Positions 62,100 to 64,000 of a stretch of 64,000 bases of DNA are shown piece after piece (position 1 is the first letter of the stretch; every line of letters starts with the position of its first letter). The notes below the pieces were generated by a model. The model was not told the origin of the DNA. It saw nothing but the letters and a program-made list of their open reading frames with translations, and did no database searches. Origin of the DNA: Hanleya hanleyi. Lineage: Eukaryota > Mollusca > Polyplacophora > Lepidopleurida > Hanleyidae. Both the position numbers and the translations under genes were made by a program. The stretch lies in NCBI GenBank assembly GCA_036873755.1, contig JAVTVY010020548.1, positions 18,343 to 82,342 of the forward strand. Reading direction: 5' to 3'.

Positions 62100-62718
62100 A
62101 GATTGCTTCGGATGGTGCTCGAACCCACATGAATAGAGGCTTCAGATACCAGGTTCAGTATTTACCCGTCGTCATGCCCCCACCCCACCACCCCACCACC
62201 CCCACCCTACAGGTGTCCGGTCAAATATCGTCTTATATTACCAGGACCATTTTAAGCTAGTCTGGAGCTTCAGCAATGTAATTAAAAATTTTAATCGAAC
62301 TCATCGATCTCAGTGTGGATGATGTTGGATCTCACAACAAAATTCTGGCTCGACGATGGTGACCCGGTACACCGGGTACCTTTTCTTCTAACAGTTGTTC
62401 TTCATATAGACGACAAACTCGACATTAGATAGACCAACATGGTCTACAGAGATAAGTTGAGTCATTGCCGAAAACGCCAGAATAGGATACTGTTTTACGT
62501 GCAGGATCTTTGGTGCTGGGTTTCCTACTTGCAACTTGCGGTTTATCCCGATTATGGTTGCGACATCAAGATGGACAACCAAGATAGTTTTAAAAAATGT
62601 AGTGTGTGGTCTCTATACATAACGCCCTTGTTTTATATATGTCGGCAATTTAAGCCGTACGACGTCGGGCATTACAGGTTATTTCTTCTTGGTATTCTTG
62701 CATTTACCAGATTTACCC
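62100..62718. other. Upstream of gene B, nothing firm
   Basis: Includes a C-rich run (ccccaccacc, 62175-62210). A B-box-like gggttcgagcacc lies on the minus strand near 62118 but has no convincing A box. No coding region recognised. Confidence 0.4.
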
Positions 62719-63036
62719 TATGTTGAAGCGTTTACTCCATCAGACGTCATCGATGCTCACCCTAGAGTTATTGCTTTGAGCTCATCTGTCATCACAGCTC
62801 CCGAGATAGCGTATCTAATTCCGCTTAAGCCGGTGCTAGGGACCCTGTGGATACTTCCTAGTCTCCACATGAACAGCTGCAATAAAAGCGCGGCTGAGAT
62901 ACTAAGGTTACGTCCGAGAATCCACCGTATTCATTGGTCTGAATGTGAGGTGCCGAAGGAAGCTTTCCTGTTGAGTCATATGGTTGCTCTTTAGTAGCCA
63001 GGCGTCGTCAATTTTCCCCACCTCTTGCATGTCACT
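62719..63036. repeat. Dispersed block shared with 22056-22362
   Basis: Same orientation and order of conserved phrases as the earlier copy, about 75 percent identity overall with a 50-base core almost unchanged. Lies about 1.5 kb upstream of the gene B ATG. Confidence 0.75.
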
Positions 63037-64000
63037 CCAATTTATATATCTCGGACAAATAACCTCTACAAGGAAAACATCAGTATATTCCAGAGTTATC
63101 GCGCTATATTTTCTGGGGAAAAATACGAAATGTGTAGTTATTGCGGGTCCCGAAAAAGTGGAATAAAAGGTTTCAAAGATGAAATGCAGGTTTTTATATT
63201 CTCCTTTATATATTATATATATGATGAGTAATGATAGAAATATCAGTCTATCTACATGTACTTCGCTTGGTTAAGTTTTAATTTTTTTGTGTTTCAAAAA
63301 TTATCACCCCTAGTTCAGTTGAATTCAGATATGCAAACCGTCATCGCTCATCTTTCCTTGATTGTGACGTCACGTCAGCTCAGTTGCCTGAAGACTGAAC
63401 GTTACAAGTATTGGGGTTCTGATTAGTTGATTGATCAATTCAAAATGGCTGTCATTGATCAATGAAAATGGTCGGATTTTCAAGTAAAGGATTTGGACGA
63501 AAAGTTACGAAATATATGCTATATCATATGACGATCACGAATATGCAAAAATGTGGTTTGGACGGCATTTTTAATTTTGTGGAAAACTTCACAAATTTTG
63601 TAAGGGGGAAATCTCTTGAACTCTGATAGTTACAGATTTCTAGGTTGCTGCAATTTATCGGGAAGGCCATGGTTTGTTGCGCTGAAGGCAAAATACCTGA
63701 TTGGCTGAATGATTTGGCGGCCATCTTGGATTCAGTTTAACTACTTACAGTTCTTCACCTCTGATACTACCAAACCGAATGGCTTGAATGCACCAGCTAT
63801 GAGAATGGGCCTAAATGACTTCGCGAATAGGTGATTGGTCAAATTAAAGTACCCCAAACATAGCAACTGTGTAGACCTAGCCGCTGCTCGCAGCTCCAAT
63901 TGAGCTTTTTCTCAAAAACCTGGGCATGAAATCCCACATTTAGTAGCCAGCCCACATCCAAAACGATTATCATGACCTTGTTCATAAGACACTATTAATA
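63037..64000. other. Right end of the window, nothing recognised
   Basis: AT-rich DNA. gattgatcaattc/aattgatc-type palindromes at 63428-63460. No gene or RNA seen. Confidence 0.4.

Overview
The window is eukaryotic: it has interrupted genes with GT-AG introns, low gene density, many minisatellites and many inverted-repeat elements. The domain content (secreted VWA, cysteine-rich chitin-binding modules, then a laminin-G-like domain) is that of the molluscan shell-matrix family Pif/BMSP. Two copies of a dispersed repeat resemble a molluscan repeat I recall from limpets. A mollusc, probably a gastropod, is the best guess; the species cannot be named.

Two paralogous Pif/BMSP-like genes lie head-to-tail on the minus strand. 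Gene B (right, 61264 down to 43353) is complete: nine coding exons, all with consensus splice sites, join in one frame to 648 codons plus stop (signal peptide, VWA, Thr-rich linker, chitin-binding-like module 1, module 2, module 3, LamG in four exons). Gene A (left, 17948 down to 1213) has the same order for its first six coding exons and runs off the left edge inside the LamG domain. The N-terminal modules have diverged deeply, yet the first LamG exon and about 1.9 kb around it (1-1941 versus 48169-50051) are almost identical, which points to a recent duplication, gene conversion or an assembly duplicate.

Layout: 1-18.0 kb gene A, with introns holding fold-back elements and tandem arrays; 18.0-43.3 kb intergenic, with fold-back elements, a TIR-bounded mobile element carrying remnants of an A32/FtsK-type ATPase and a C2H2 zinc-finger gene (23.4-27.2 kb), a 4.1-kb minisatellite (28.3-32.5 kb), a broken LINE (33.7-35.5 kb), a second relative of the mobile element (36.8-39.4 kb) and a 63-bp satellite (39.6-40.6 kb); 43.3-61.3 kb gene B, with a 2.4-kb 34-bp array, a palindromic element and a 50-bp array in introns; 61.4-64 kb upstream region with a 20-bp array and a block shared with the region upstream of gene A.

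Both genes should encode secreted matrix proteins of the calcifying shell. The VWA would mediate protein (and metal) contacts, the cysteine-rich modules chitin contacts, and the LamG domain glycan or matrix contacts. Gene A keeps a canonical VWA metal site; gene B has a degenerate one and a long threonine tract, suggesting the paralogues have specialised. All functional statements are inferred from sequence by eye.
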